Shown: positions 1-10,700, counted from the stretch's first letter. The stretch: DNA of 64,000 nucleotides from Saprospiraceae bacterium (GCA_020631235.1 JAHDHQ010000005.1:101182-165181), one strand, 5' to 3'. Made by a program: numbers and translations. The notes: generated by a model from the sequence alone, not told the origin.

Positions 1-1919
1 GCACTCCCACTTAAACTATAAGTTGATTCATCACCTCCCAAAATCTCAAATGATACTTGGTAATTTTCATTGTCCTCATCGCATATAAGTTCTATGGAGT
101 TAAATACTGGTTGGTCGACCACATTTATGGCTGCTTCACCATCGCTAAAACTAGGGCAAAAAGTATTGCTCCAGCTATTCCCCAAGCTGTATTGTCCAGC
201 TTGCTGAAATCGGATTTCATCAAATTGTTCAAAAAGGAAGGTGTCTACGATATTACCATTAAGTAGCAGTTCCACCCAGCAAGAGTCGGGGCACACATAT
301 TGTGCATTTATGACTGTGGAATCTCCCGAACACAAAGTATAGTTTCCTTCGATTTCTATAAAAGGAGTCTCGGAAATTGTGAGACTAAATGTATCAGTTA
401 CTGGGCATTGAGGGTAGATGTTGGCAGTGTAATAAACGTCATGTGTGCCTGTTCCTAATTCGATAATATTTAATTGACCTAAATGGTTAGAAGCACCACT
501 CCAAAGGCCATCAGCAGGAGAAGCATCCAAAGAAATGATCGTATCAGCAAAGCAATAATTAGATATACCATCTATGCTAATTTCGGGAACTGGTAAGATT
601 TCAAATAATTGATTAATGCTTGTAGCGCAGCCTTGAGCATTTTCTAGGGTATACTCAACGGTGTATTCGCCAGGCTCGAAGCTTGAAGGGTCTATTACTC
701 CGTCGTTATTATTATTGTTCCCAAAGGTATACGTGCCTCCACCAGGAATGGCTACCAACAATCCTAGAGTGTCATTTGCACAGTATGGGCCCCAAAAATC
801 AAAAGTGGGATTAGGTACATTGTAAACAGTAAAAAGCACACATTCTTCATATGAGCAGTCTGTATTTGGGTCGAGATAAGTATAAGTAGCTTTGTATTCT
901 CCCGCGCCTAGCACACTCGGATCAAAACTTCCCGAACCATCCACATCTCCTGACCATAAACCACCTAATGGCATAACATCAATAGTAAAAGCTGGATCAT
1001 CGGTGCAAAAACTAGCGGGTAGGTCTATGATTATTTCTGGTTTATTTAATACTGTGACAAGGACCTCATCTTCTAGCTCGTAATTGCAATTGTAACTTAT
1101 GGTGACATGGTAGGTTGTAGTCTCTTCAGGAGTTGCGGTCGGATTAGCTATATCCGTCTCGGATAATTCCCCATTGGGGTCATCCCATACATAAGTAGTC
1201 CCATTAGGGTCGGCATCTAAAACTACGCTTTCACCTTCACAAATAGTGACATCTTCCATGGGTTCTAAGCTGGGTATAGTCACACATACCTCTTGCAGAT
1301 TATTAGCTCCACCAGTCGATGCGGTAAATCCATAATAAACATTATTTGTTCCAGTATAGTCAGCAGGATTACCTGTCCAACTAATCGCTAAAGATCCATC
1401 GATGTAGGCAGAAATTTCTTGATTGTCGGCATCCCAAACGAAGGTAAAACAATGCGTTTGCCCATCTTCTATGTTGCCTAAACCAACAACAGATCCTAAA
1501 CCATTTGTGATGTGGTTGTTGATTCCAGAATGAACTATCCCCGCATGGTCTTCCACTGGGTCGCTGACATCTCCATTGCGATAGGTGTCAAATTCGATCG
1601 CAAAAGAAGGAGAAATTCCGTAATATCCTATACCTCCTCCTCCAATGCCTACTGGAGTATTTGATGTTGCGAGCACAAAAACAATCCCATCTGCACCTCC
1701 ATCATTATTGCCAAAATAAAGTTCAGATTCTAGGATAAACGAGTTGGCTAAATCAATGGTGTTTACTGAAAAGATACTCCCATTTTGGCTGTTCAATGCA
1801 GCGGTTAATTGATAACAATCAGTCCCAGAATTAAAGGCATTACCATTCGTTATCCACTGACCAAGAATAGGGCATGGTGTGATGATAAGGAGGCTCAGTG
1901 CTATTATCATTATTCTCAT
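1..1919 (-). CDS. Truncated large secreted surface protein: signal peptide, L-type lectin-like N-terminal domain, then PKD/Ig-like repeats; continues beyond the left edge
   Basis: Minus-strand frame open from ATG at 1919 to base 1: MRIMIIALSLLIITPCPILGQWITNGNAFNSGTDCYQLTAALNSQNGSIFSVNTIDLANSFILESELYFGNNDGGADGIVFVLATSNTPVGIGGGGIGYYGISPSFAIEFDTYRNGDVSDPVEDHAGI. Absent from the ORF track because its stop lies outside the window. Confidence 0.9.
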   Translation of the reverse strand, partial: MRIMIIALSLLIITPCPILGQWITNGNAFNSGTDCYQLTAALNSQNGSIFSVNTIDLANSFILESELYFGNNDGGADGIVFVLATSNTPVGIGGGGIGYYGISPSFAIEFDTYRNGDVSDPVEDHAGIVHSGINNHITNGLGSVVGLGNIEDGQTHCFTFVWDADNQEISAYIDGSLAISWTGNPADYTGTNNVYYGFTASTGGANNLQEVCVTIPSLEPMEDVTICEGESVVLDADPNGTTYVWDDPNGELSETDIANPTATPEETTTYHVTISYNCNYELEDEVLVTVLNKPEIIIDLPASFCTDDPAFTIDVMPLGGLWSGDVDGSGSFDPSVLGAGEYKATYTYLDPNTDCSYEECVLFTVYNVPNPTFDFWGPYCANDTLGLLVAIPGGGTYTFGNNNNNDGVIDPSSFEPGEYTVEYTLENAQGCATSINQLFEILPVPEISIDGISNYCFADTIISLDASPADGLWSGASNHLGQLNIIELGTGTHDVYYTANIYPQCPVTDTFSLTISETPFIEIEGNYTLCSGDSTVINAQYVCPDSCWVELLLNGNIVDTFLFEQFDEIRFQQAGQYSLGNSWSNTFCPSFSDGEAAINVVDQPVFNSIELICDEDNENYQVSFEILGGDESTYSLSGS

Positions 1920-2101
1920 CCTCAGTAATATACTGATTTTAGTTGAATGAGTGATTAAGAAAGAAATATTTAATGTCTGCAGCGAAAGTATTCCAAATGA
2001 CATTGTATATAAAGAAGAAAAAAGCAAATAGAAATTTGCTTTGCTCTTTTAAATTATTAAATATCTTTAACGAATTACGCACTTTTAAAACCAATCATTT
2101 T

Positions 2102-5100
2102 ATGTATAAAACTATCTTACTTATACCATTTTTATTGATGACAACTTTTGTTTCTGCTCAGACTAACTTGAGTGAAGCATTAGATATACGGCACAAGCAA
2201 AGTTTACAAGTATTGCCGACTCCAAGCTCGATAGAACAATATCTTGAAAATGCTGTATCTAATTTAGGTTTGGAAAGTCAAGAAGATTTAGCCTTTAAAA
2301 AATCATTCAAAGCACCCAATTTCTGGGAAAGACAGCGATATGAGCAGCAATATAGAGGGCTTCCAGTTTTAGGATCTTCCCATATCCTACATGTAAAGAA
2401 TCAAGAAGTTGTGAAAGTGTCTGGGTCGATTTATCCATACATCGACATTGAAACAAAACCCAAAGTGAGTGAGGCAGTGGCCATTGCGAGTTTAAAAGAA
2501 CAACTTATACAGCATGTGTATGAAGCTAATGGAGACGCAATTGCTGTATTTGAAGATTTAAATATAGTATCCAAAAGACTGTGCGTAGCAGACAAAGCCT
2601 ATCCTGATTTTTCAGGATCGTATCATTTATTATATGAGATTGTTGCCGAGTATTTTACACCTCATCATCATAAAGCTAGATACTTAGTGGACGCAAATAC
2701 TTCGGAAATTGTAGACGAATTCGAAATGATTTGTTCGGTGAGTGTAGAGGGGACGGCTAACACTCGGTACTATGGAGAGCAAACCATCACCACGGATTCC
2801 ATTGCTCCAAATCAATTTGTGATGTACGATGAAGACAGAAGTATATTAACCTTGGATGCCAACAATTATACGGGTGGTCAATATGGTTATGCGCCCTTTG
2901 TGGATGAAGACAACTATTGGGATAATGCCAATGAAAATTTTGATGAAGTGGCAGGCGATGCACATTATTGTACGGCCAAATACCATGATTTTATGGAAGA
3001 ACACTTTGATTGGTCTGGGGTAGATGGAGAAGGAGGAGACTTAGTATCCATAGTACATATTGGAGGCAAATATTTTTTAAACGCCTATTGGGATGGTACA
3101 GCTACTCACTACGGAAATGGACAATGCGTAGATTATGGTCCGCTTACCACATTAGATGTCGTAGGGCATGAATTTGCTCATGGTTTTACCACTTTTACTT
3201 CTGGCTTGATTTACAGAAATGAATCAGGAGCATTAAACGAATCCATAAGCGACATTTTAGGGAAAGCCTTGGAAAATGCTTACGATCAAGAAAACTTTAC
3301 TTGGAACATCGGCGAAAAATTTGTTACTGGAAATGGTATGCCTTTTAGGAATATGGCTAATCCAAAAGAGTTTGAGAGTCCTGATTTTTATAAAGGCGAA
3401 TTTTGGATAACCGGTTTATTTGATAATGGAGGAGTACATTTTAATTCAGGAGTTTACAATTATTGGTACTACATGTTAGTTGAAGGTAAAGCTGGAGTTA
3501 ATGAAGCGGGAAATGCATACGATGTGCCAGCGATTGGTTGGGAAAAAGCAACAGATATAGTGTACGGTACTCAAGTTGGATATTTTACTCCATCCACCAA
3601 TTACGTGGATGCATATAATTATACCCTACAGTATGTTGAGGATGTCTGGGGTGCAGAAAGTCCAGAATATGAGGCTGTAGCCGAGGCGTGGTACGCAGTC
3701 GGATTGTCCAACGATATTGATCAAACGAATATCAGCGGTGCTATAGAAATTCCAGGAGATATTAATACTTTATGTGAAGGAGATGTCTTAGAGATTCCAG
3801 TATTGGTTTTAAATACAGGCTTGGATACAATTTTTGCTCCAGGTGTGATTAATATGAGATATACCTTGGATAACTCGTTGGAAGCTGATGAGCAAATTGT
3901 GCTTTCAGAAGATTTTGCTCCTGGAGATACGATCCAGTTTACCTTCGAGAAACTCATCGAATATGATCCTAATGACAACCAGAAATATCTGCAAGTGTAC
4001 ATGTCTGTTAACAACCTAGACAATTTTGAACAGATTGCTTATGACTTTATCAACTTTACCAGTGGAGAAGGTTCTGATTTGTTTTTAGACAGAGTTCAAC
4101 TAACATCTAGTGTTTGCAATCCAGGAGTGTATACCTTAGTTTATTATTTTGAATTGGAGAGCTGTGACCCTATTCCAGCAGGGGAAGTATTGGAGTTAAC
4201 TTTTGATTTTGATGGCGAAGAATATGTTGTAGAGCGATTTGTAAATACACCTATCCGTCCTAGCATTACTTACATTAACATAACTTCGGTAAGTTTTCCA
4301 TTTCCACTAGAAAAATACAATGACTTTACAGTCGATTTATATCATGAATCTGACGACGATCTAACAAATAACACTTTATCATCCTTCTTATTGACCTATG
4401 ATTTAATGGGCAACAATGATATTGAAGATTATGAAGATTTTTCAGACACGAGTAGTGACTATATTTATTTTGATCCAGGTTTTTCACATGAATATCAGTT
4501 AGATGAATTGAGTGGAGATCGTTGGCTAGCTATCGGCTCAAATAATTCATTTTTTACTCCTTCTCCTTGTCCTGATCCTGAGGATATATTTGATTTGTAT
4601 TATTTCTATGGAACAGATCAGTCACTATGTTATAATACCATTGATATGGAGGAACCGGTATTGAGGTTTGAGATGATCAACTACTATAGTGGATTAGTAG
4701 AAGGCCTGGAGGAAGGATTCTCAAGTATGACTAAAATAAGGTATGATGAAGGTTTGCCTGAACTATCAGAATATCCGATCATACACTCTATTCCGGAAGG
4801 TGAAATGATGGAAATGGAGTTTGATCTGCCTATTGGCAACGGAACCTTGTATATGACTTCCTTATGTATGTTAGGTAATGCTAGTGATTTTTTCGCTGGA
4901 GAATATGAGAACATAGATGCAGTATTGTACAATAATGTGAGGATAGAAGAAAAAACCTTTGTCTCTAATGATGATAAAATAAGTCATGAAAGCATACAAG
5001 TTTATCCGAATCCATCTCATGGAACTGTATATTTTGAGTCAACAATGGATGCCCCATACGACCTCAATATCTATACTATAGATGGGAAAAGAATGCTTTC

Positions 5101-5218
5101 AAAGCAACAAATCCAAGGTGATTTTACTTGGCAAAATTCCGCTGACAGTGGATTGTATTTATATGATATAAAGCATAAAGATGGAACTATCGAACAAGGT
5201 AAGATAGTCATACAATAA
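2102..5218 (+). CDS. M4 family (thermolysin-like) metallopeptidase with FTP-like propeptide and T9SS C-terminal sorting domain
   Basis: VVGHEFAHGFTTFTSGLIYRNESGALNESISDILG (HExxH + downstream E). C-terminus VYPNPSHGTVYFESTMD...SGLYLYDIKHKDGTIEQGKIVIQ is T9SS type A. Start revised from 1973 to the ATG giving signal peptide MYKTILLIPFLLMTTFVSAQ. Confidence 0.93.
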   Translation: MYKTILLIPFLLMTTFVSAQTNLSEALDIRHKQSLQVLPTPSSIEQYLENAVSNLGLESQEDLAFKKSFKAPNFWERQRYEQQYRGLPVLGSSHILHVKNQEVVKVSGSIYPYIDIETKPKVSEAVAIASLKEQLIQHVYEANGDAIAVFEDLNIVSKRLCVADKAYPDFSGSYHLLYEIVAEYFTPHHHKARYLVDANTSEIVDEFEMICSVSVEGTANTRYYGEQTITTDSIAPNQFVMYDEDRSILTLDANNYTGGQYGYAPFVDEDNYWDNANENFDEVAGDAHYCTAKYHDFMEEHFDWSGVDGEGGDLVSIVHIGGKYFLNAYWDGTATHYGNGQCVDYGPLTTLDVVGHEFAHGFTTFTSGLIYRNESGALNESISDILGKALENAYDQENFTWNIGEKFVTGNGMPFRNMANPKEFESPDFYKGEFWITGLFDNGGVHFNSGVYNYWYYMLVEGKAGVNEAGNAYDVPAIGWEKATDIVYGTQVGYFTPSTNYVDAYNYTLQYVEDVWGAESPEYEAVAEAWYAVGLSNDIDQTNISGAIEIPGDINTLCEGDVLEIPVLVLNTGLDTIFAPGVINMRYTLDNSLEADEQIVLSEDFAPGDTIQFTFEKLIEYDPNDNQKYLQVYMSVNNLDNFEQIAYDFINFTSGEGSDLFLDRVQLTSSVCNPGVYTLVYYFELESCDPIPAGEVLELTFDFDGEEYVVERFVNTPIRPSITYINITSVSFPFPLEKYNDFTVDLYHESDDDLTNNTLSSFLLTYDLMGNNDIEDYEDFSDTSSDYIYFDPGFSHEYQLDELSGDRWLAIGSNNSFFTPSPCPDPEDIFDLYYFYGTDQSLCYNTIDMEEPVLRFEMINYYSGLVEGLEEGFSSMTKIRYDEGLPELSEYPIIHSIPEGEMMEMEFDLPIGNGTLYMTSLCMLGNASDFFAGEYENIDAVLYNNVRIEEKTFVSNDDKISHESIQVYPNPSHGTVYFESTMDAPYDLNIYTIDGKRMLSKQQIQGDFTWQNSADSGLYLYDIKHKDGTIEQGKIVIQ

Positions 5219-5232
5219 ATAGTTTACACACC

Positions 5233-5272
5233 AAGAGCCTTTATTTACAAGTTAAGTGAAGGCTCTTTTTTT
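5233..5272 (+). terminator. Intrinsic terminator
   Basis: AAGAGCCTT ... GAAGGCTCTTTTTTT just after the M4 peptidase. Confidence 0.85.
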
Positions 5273-5283
5273 ATAAATGACAG

Positions 5284-6642
5284 ATGAAACACAGTTTTTT
5301 ATTATGTAGTTTTTTGATGATCGCCATGCATGGTTTAGGGCAGGTGCCTCCTTCAAAAGATATAAGGATAGATCAAATTATTAAACAGATTTCGGCGGAC
5401 AGAATTTATGGGGATATTGAGACCTTGGCTAATTTTGGTACAAGGCATACTTTGTCAGATACTACTTCGACGAGTAGAGGAATAGGTGCAGCTAGAAGAT
5501 GGATTAAGAGTGAATTTGAACAAATTTCAAAAGATTGTGGAAATTGTCTTGAAGTTAAATATCATAGAGGATTAGTGAAGAAAGGTGAATCGCCCAGGAT
5601 CCCTGAGGATACGTGGATTGTTAATGTTTTAGCTTTAAAAAAAGGGACGCGCTTTCCTGATCGATATGTGATCATGGCCGGCGATATAGACTCAAGAGTC
5701 AGTGATCCATTAGATTATACGTCAGATTCACCTGGAGCTAATGATAATGCTTCAGGTATGGCAGGTGTGATAGAAGCTGCTCGAGTTTTGTCTCATTATG
5801 ATTTCGAAAGTTCCATCCTATTTGTGGGTCTATCTGGAGAGGAGCAAGGGTTGTTTGGTGGAAAGTTCTTAGCTCAGACCGCTCTTGATGAAGCATGGGA
5901 TATAATCGGGGTGCTAAATAATGATATGATCAGTAATATTTCAGGTATCGATGGTGTTGTTGATAACGTACATTTTAGAGTGTTTTCAGAACCTAATCCT
6001 CCCAAGCAAAACGAACAAGAACAAATCTGGAATAGGTTTTATGGTGGAGAAGTAGATGGTCCATCAAGACAACTGGCTAGGTATGTTGAACGTATGACAA
6101 GCGAGTATATATTTGATGCAAAAGCGGTGATGATATACCGACTGGATCGATTTGGGAGAGGAGGTCACCACAGGCCATTTAATGATGCAGGCTTCGCAGG
6201 AGTCCGTATTATGGAAATGCATGAAAACTACCACAGACAACATCAAGATATTCGATACGAGGATGGCATTGCCTATGGAGATGTGATATCGGGAGTGGAT
6301 AAAGAGTATGCTCGGAAATTGACGGCTGTAAATGCCATCAGCTTAGCAAGCTTAGCTTGGGCACCGAAATCGCCGGAATTAGTAATGATAGGAGGAGCTG
6401 TAAAGCCATCTACAAGGTTAACTTGGGATCCAGTAGAGGACGAATCAATTGTTGGTTACAAAGTGTACTGGCGAGATACTACAGCCCCACAATGGCAATA
6501 TAGCCGATGGGTAGGATTGTCAACAGATGTGACTTTGGAAAACATTATAATAGATAACTACTTATTTGGGGTATGTTCAGTAAATAAGCAAGGAAATGAA
6601 AGCGTAGTAATTTATCCTAAAACGCTCATTCCAAGAAGATAA
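5284..6642 (+). CDS. Secreted M28 family zinc peptidase with a C-terminal FN3-like tail
   Basis: Signal peptide; VIMAGDIDSR...GANDNASGMAGVIEAARVL...SILFVGLSGEEQGLFGGKFLAQ typical of M28; end RLTWDPVEDESIVGYKVYWRDT is FN3-like. Confidence 0.88.
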   Translation: MKHSFLLCSFLMIAMHGLGQVPPSKDIRIDQIIKQISADRIYGDIETLANFGTRHTLSDTTSTSRGIGAARRWIKSEFEQISKDCGNCLEVKYHRGLVKKGESPRIPEDTWIVNVLALKKGTRFPDRYVIMAGDIDSRVSDPLDYTSDSPGANDNASGMAGVIEAARVLSHYDFESSILFVGLSGEEQGLFGGKFLAQTALDEAWDIIGVLNNDMISNISGIDGVVDNVHFRVFSEPNPPKQNEQEQIWNRFYGGEVDGPSRQLARYVERMTSEYIFDAKAVMIYRLDRFGRGGHHRPFNDAGFAGVRIMEMHENYHRQHQDIRYEDGIAYGDVISGVDKEYARKLTAVNAISLASLAWAPKSPELVMIGGAVKPSTRLTWDPVEDESIVGYKVYWRDTTAPQWQYSRWVGLSTDVTLENIIIDNYLFGVCSVNKQGNESVVIYPKTLIPRR

Positions 6643-6645
6643 ATT

Positions 6646-6945
6646 TTAGTGGGCTTTCTTTCCTATCATTCGATTAAAAAACCGCTTTTCGAATGCCCAA
6701 AACCATTTAAATTGGCCAAATAAAAATCCATAAATGAGCAAGACAATGTTGTAAACCGGTAAGATAAGTATATAATAGATTACTGAAAATAAAACTGATT
6801 TATTTCCATCTGGAGCAAAAAAGTTTACAATAGGCTTCTTTAAAAACATAATGGTGAAACCTGTACAAGCAAATACAAGCAGTATAATCAGTACTTGAGT
6901 GCTCGTCACATTCCATCTTTTTTCTAGTTTTCTAAGCCAATTCAT
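6646..6945 (-). CDS. Small membrane protein (DUF6787-like)
   Basis: 99 aa, two hydrophobic segments; MNWLRKLEKRWNVTSTQVLIILLVFACTGFTIMFLKKPI. Confidence 0.65.
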   Translation of the reverse strand: MNWLRKLEKRWNVTSTQVLIILLVFACTGFTIMFLKKPIVNFFAPDGNKSVLFSVIYYILILPVYNIVLLIYGFLFGQFKWFWAFEKRFFNRMIGKKAH

Positions 6946-7026
6946 TGCTGGTTGTTTTTTGCGACTGCAAAGTAAACATCATTTGTGGCTAAATGTTGAT
7001 TCTTATGTAATAGAATTGTAAAAAAA

Positions 7027-7054
7027 AAAGATCGACTTGAGGAAGTCGATCTTT
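7027..7054 (-). terminator. Intrinsic terminator of the OMP gene at 7077
   Basis: AGATCGACTTgaggAAGTCGATCT with an A-run (T-run on the minus strand). Confidence 0.85.
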
Positions 7055-7076
7055 AGAGGAAAACGGGAGTTTATTA

Positions 7077-7718
7077 TTAAAATCCAAAGCCTAAATGTAG
7101 GCTTAAGGCATTAATCTTGTTATTGAAAGCAGATACTTCGTCATTAAAATAGATGTGATTACCAAGTTTTGAAAAATCTCTTTCATAACGAAGGTCAAGG
7201 TGCATTTTGCCAAAATTGTATCCAACTAAACCTTGAAATCCTTGAGTAATGCTCTTTCTTTTCTCTTCATAAAAAGCTAAATCGTCCAAATCTGAACTTA
7301 CATCCAATAAGACATGAAATTTAGGACCTACTCCAAATCGCCAATTATTTTTGTTGATTCCGGCTACAATGTTAATGTCCAAATCTTTGTAATCTTCAGA
7401 AAGCAAATGTCCATCGATATCATCATTGATGTATGATTTTACTTGATACTTAGACGATTGTTGGGTATATAATGCTTCCGATTGGAAAAACAAATAACCC
7501 ATATTTGATTGTGTAAAGATTCCTAGGGATTGTGCAGGAGTCATTTCGACAAAACTTACTTCGTGTGTTATAGATCTGGAGTCAACCGCCACATAGCTAA
7601 TCTCTTCTTTAGTTAAGAAATGAGTGTAACTGGCTTTGAATCCAAATTTTGTTTGTGCATTTGCCTTGTTTGCAAATAAAAAGATAAAAATTGAGCTTAA
7701 TATTAATAAATTCTTCAT
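7077..7718 (-). CDS. Outer-membrane beta-barrel (PorT-like) protein
   Basis: Signal peptide, alternating strands, terminal aromatic LSLHLGFGF. Confidence 0.7.
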   Translation of the reverse strand: MKNLLILSSIFIFLFANKANAQTKFGFKASYTHFLTKEEISYVAVDSRSITHEVSFVEMTPAQSLGIFTQSNMGYLFFQSEALYTQQSSKYQVKSYINDDIDGHLLSEDYKDLDINIVAGINKNNWRFGVGPKFHVLLDVSSDLDDLAFYEEKRKSITQGFQGLVGYNFGKMHLDLRYERDFSKLGNHIYFNDEVSAFNNKINALSLHLGFGF

Positions 7719-7975
7719 TTTAATTTCGTTTCTTGTTGATAAAGACCCATAAGAAACTTGGCGCCCCTATGAAATATTGTTTGGGAATTGTTTTTTCTGC
7801 TTTAGTAAGAAAGTAAAGCTTGACTTAATTCTTTAGCGGACATTTTTGACGCTTTTTTAGGGGTGTGATATAGTGATTAAAAGGTAATAAAAAGGCTTTT
7901 GAGCGAGTATCTTAGAATTAAATTTGGAATGTTAAATATTAGTGAAAATCCTAGGTCAGGACCAATTATATAAAG

Positions 7976-8569
7976 ATGGAGCACAAAAAACAATGGATGG
8001 AGCATTTTTTATCGAACGCTGAGCAAATGTTTAGATATTATAAGACTTTGGGTGATAAATCCTTTGATCAACTGAGCGATGAGGCTTTATATTGGAAGGC
8101 TCATGACAATGACAATTCGATAGCTATAATCATTAAACACATGTGGGGCAACATGATGTCCCGATGGACTCATTTTTTAGATGAAGATGGCGAGAAAGAT
8201 TGGAGGCGAAGGGATGCTGAATTTGAATTAGAAGATCTGCAAGGACGAGAAGCTCTTTTATTACTTTGGGAAGAAGCTTGGAAATGCTTGTTTGATGCTT
8301 TGCACAGCATTGGACCAAAAAATTATGATCAAGTTGTCTATATCCGGAGTAAAGGGCACACCATTGTCGAAGCGATCCAACGCCAATTAGCGCATTATGC
8401 TTATCATATAGGGCAGATTGTATACATGGCTAAAAGCATACAAAAAGATCAATGGAAAAGTTTGTCGATGCCCAAAGGCACATCTGAAGCCTTTACAAAA
8501 GCTAGCCATTCTAAAGGATTGCGCAAGGAACATTTTGTAAAAGAACAATTGGATGATAGACTAAGGTAA
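7976..8569 (+). CDS. DinB/DUF1572 family protein
   Basis: AIIIKHMWGNMMSRWTHFLDEDGEKDWRRRDAEFE ... QRQLAHYAYHIGQIVYMAK, DUF1572-type His pattern. Confidence 0.8.
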   Translation: MEHKKQWMEHFLSNAEQMFRYYKTLGDKSFDQLSDEALYWKAHDNDNSIAIIIKHMWGNMMSRWTHFLDEDGEKDWRRRDAEFELEDLQGREALLLLWEEAWKCLFDALHSIGPKNYDQVVYIRSKGHTIVEAIQRQLAHYAYHIGQIVYMAKSIQKDQWKSLSMPKGTSEAFTKASHSKGLRKEHFVKEQLDDRLR

Positions 8570-8647
8570 GCTTCGAGACAAAAAAATAAAGATTTACTAT
8601 TTAGCAATTAAAATGGTTTTATTTTAGAGACTCATAAAACCACCATC

Positions 8648-10414
8648 ATGAAGTCTTACTTTAGTTCTTTCCTATTTATTTTATTTAGTATAAGTATGTA
8701 TGGCCAGCAAATCCTTCCCAAGGGTTTTGCGCCAGGTGAACGAGAGGCAATGCCTAAATATATAGAGCAGGTTATGCAATCAAATCGCGGTGACTCGAAC
8801 CCGCCAGATGCTCCGGTCAGAACTATTGCTGAGTGGGAAGAACTTGATGGAGTAGTCATTACCTGGGCTTCTTTTCAGCAGATTTTATCAGAAATTGTTC
8901 GACACGTTCGTGAAGAGGCTAATGTTTACATCGTTTGTTCGAATGCTAACAACGTAATGAATTACTTGACAAATGCAGGGGTGGATATTTCCAGTAATGT
9001 GTTTTTTATTGAAGACGAATTTGATAGTATTTGGGTCAGAGACTATGGTCCTAATTCGGGATACTTAAATGATGTGGGAGACTTAGTCATGATTGATTGG
9101 ATATATAATCGCGCCCGATACCGTGATAATGCAGTACCTGATGTGGTTGGAGAGTATTTAGACGTTCCAGTGTATTCCACAAACGAAGCACCTAATGACC
9201 TGGTCAATACAGGTGGTAATTTTATGGTAGATGGATTAGGTAAAGGTTTTTCTTCAAGGTTGGTACTAGATGAAAACGGCCCACAGAATGATTTTGGCAC
9301 AAGTAATCATTCAGAAGAAGATGTAGACAGAATAATGTTTGACTATATGGGAGTCGAAGAATACATTAAAATGGAAGTGCTTCCGTATGACTTGATCCAT
9401 CATATAGATATGCACATGAAGTTGCTCAACGAAAACACCTTATTAGTTGGTGAATATCCAGAAGGTGTAGCTGATGGACCTCAAATAGAAGCTAATATCC
9501 AGTACCTAATACAAAATTTTGAAGCGGCATTTGGTCGTGAGTTCGAAATTGTAAGGATGCCGATGCCTCCTTCCGCCAATGGTAATTTTCCGGATCAATG
9601 GAATGCGGATTACAGAACTTATACTAATTCGCTTATTGCCAACAAAACGATTATAGTGCCAACTTATGAAGAAAAATATGATACCACCGCTTTAAGAATT
9701 TGGGAGGAGATTATGCCTGGATATACCGTTGTAGGTATAGATTGTAACGCGATCATTCCTTTGTCCGGAGCTTTGCATTGCATAACTAAAGAAGTAGGTA
9801 CTAAAGATCCTTTGCAAATATCACATGTGCCTTTAGAAGATGTAAGCCCTGATGCCAATAGTGATTATGAGGTAAATGCTATCATCAGACATCGATCCGG
9901 CATAAGTCAAGCCGATGTATATTATAGAGTAAAAGGAAATACTGAATATGTACTGGCGCCAATGACCTTAGTGGATTCGGAGAGCGATATTTGGCAAGCG
10001 TATATTGCTGAACAAGATTTAGGATTGACCATAGAATATTATATAGAAGCATCAGCCGCGTCAGGAAAAAAGCTTGCTCGACCACTGCCGGCACCGGAAG
10101 GTTACTTTAGCTTTAATGTAGGATCTCTTCCTAGTTCTACTTATAATATTGAAGATGTACAAGTAATGGAGGCTATCTTTCCTAATCCAGCTACTGCCAT
10201 CACAGCGATACCCTTAAACCTTCCTGTCGCCAGCCAAATCAATATTGATCTGGTTGATGAGCTAGGTAGGGTAGTAGATGTTTTGTACAATGACTTCCAT
10301 AAAGCAGGTAAAGATTTTGTGTTTTTTGATGCTAGCCAATTTGCAGCAGGAGTTTACTTTGTCAGACTTGAAATCCAAGGAGAAAAGCACATACAAAAAC
10401 TGGTCATTAAATAA
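8648..10414 (+). CDS. Secreted peptidylarginine/agmatine deiminase family protein with T9SS C-terminal domain
   Basis: Signal peptide; AEWEELDGVVITW, IWVRDYGP, HHIDMHMK, YTNSLIANKTIIVPTY, GALHCITKEVG; C-terminus FPNPATAITAI...AAGVYFVRLEIQGEKHIQKLVIK. Confidence 0.92.
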   Translation: MKSYFSSFLFILFSISMYGQQILPKGFAPGEREAMPKYIEQVMQSNRGDSNPPDAPVRTIAEWEELDGVVITWASFQQILSEIVRHVREEANVYIVCSNANNVMNYLTNAGVDISSNVFFIEDEFDSIWVRDYGPNSGYLNDVGDLVMIDWIYNRARYRDNAVPDVVGEYLDVPVYSTNEAPNDLVNTGGNFMVDGLGKGFSSRLVLDENGPQNDFGTSNHSEEDVDRIMFDYMGVEEYIKMEVLPYDLIHHIDMHMKLLNENTLLVGEYPEGVADGPQIEANIQYLIQNFEAAFGREFEIVRMPMPPSANGNFPDQWNADYRTYTNSLIANKTIIVPTYEEKYDTTALRIWEEIMPGYTVVGIDCNAIIPLSGALHCITKEVGTKDPLQISHVPLEDVSPDANSDYEVNAIIRHRSGISQADVYYRVKGNTEYVLAPMTLVDSESDIWQAYIAEQDLGLTIEYYIEASAASGKKLARPLPAPEGYFSFNVGSLPSSTYNIEDVQVMEAIFPNPATAITAIPLNLPVASQINIDLVDELGRVVDVLYNDFHKAGKDFVFFDASQFAAGVYFVRLEIQGEKHIQKLVIK

Positions 10415-10700
10415 ATTCTGCTCGGAAAATAGGCGATTTATCGCATTAAATCGCATAAAATGAATACTTAGAGCGTATTTGTTACATTTTTTTCCATTTC
10501 GCAAGTTTTGGAAGTTTATTTTTAATGTGCTGATATTGAGAAATATACATATATGGTATTTTTATAAAACAAAAATTACACCTAAAAAATAGGGGCAAAC
10601 ACCTATATAAAAGTGTTAACCCTTGCATTTAAATAAAACTTCCTATATCTTTATTGTATGTAACTGCTGAAAAATATTGTGAACCTTAAAACCTTAAGCT

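Noticed and set aside
3721-4023. Minus-strand ORF inside the M4 peptidase; likewise many other track ORFs (16115-16672 +, 22319-22627 +, 44074-44445 +, 46788-47138 +, 57106-57351 +, 62154-62447 +)
   Set aside because: Antisense or shadow ORFs inside well-supported genes, with no recognisable motif or promoter.
10433-10454. GCGATTTA tcgcat TAAATCGC hairpin after the deiminase gene
   Set aside because: No T-run follows and the stem is short, so a terminator cannot be supported.
10262-10504. Overlapping opposing ORFs at the end of the deiminase gene (10262-10504 -, 10278-10463 +)
   Set aside because: Both overlap the conserved T9SS CTD coding sequence and lack signal or family motifs.
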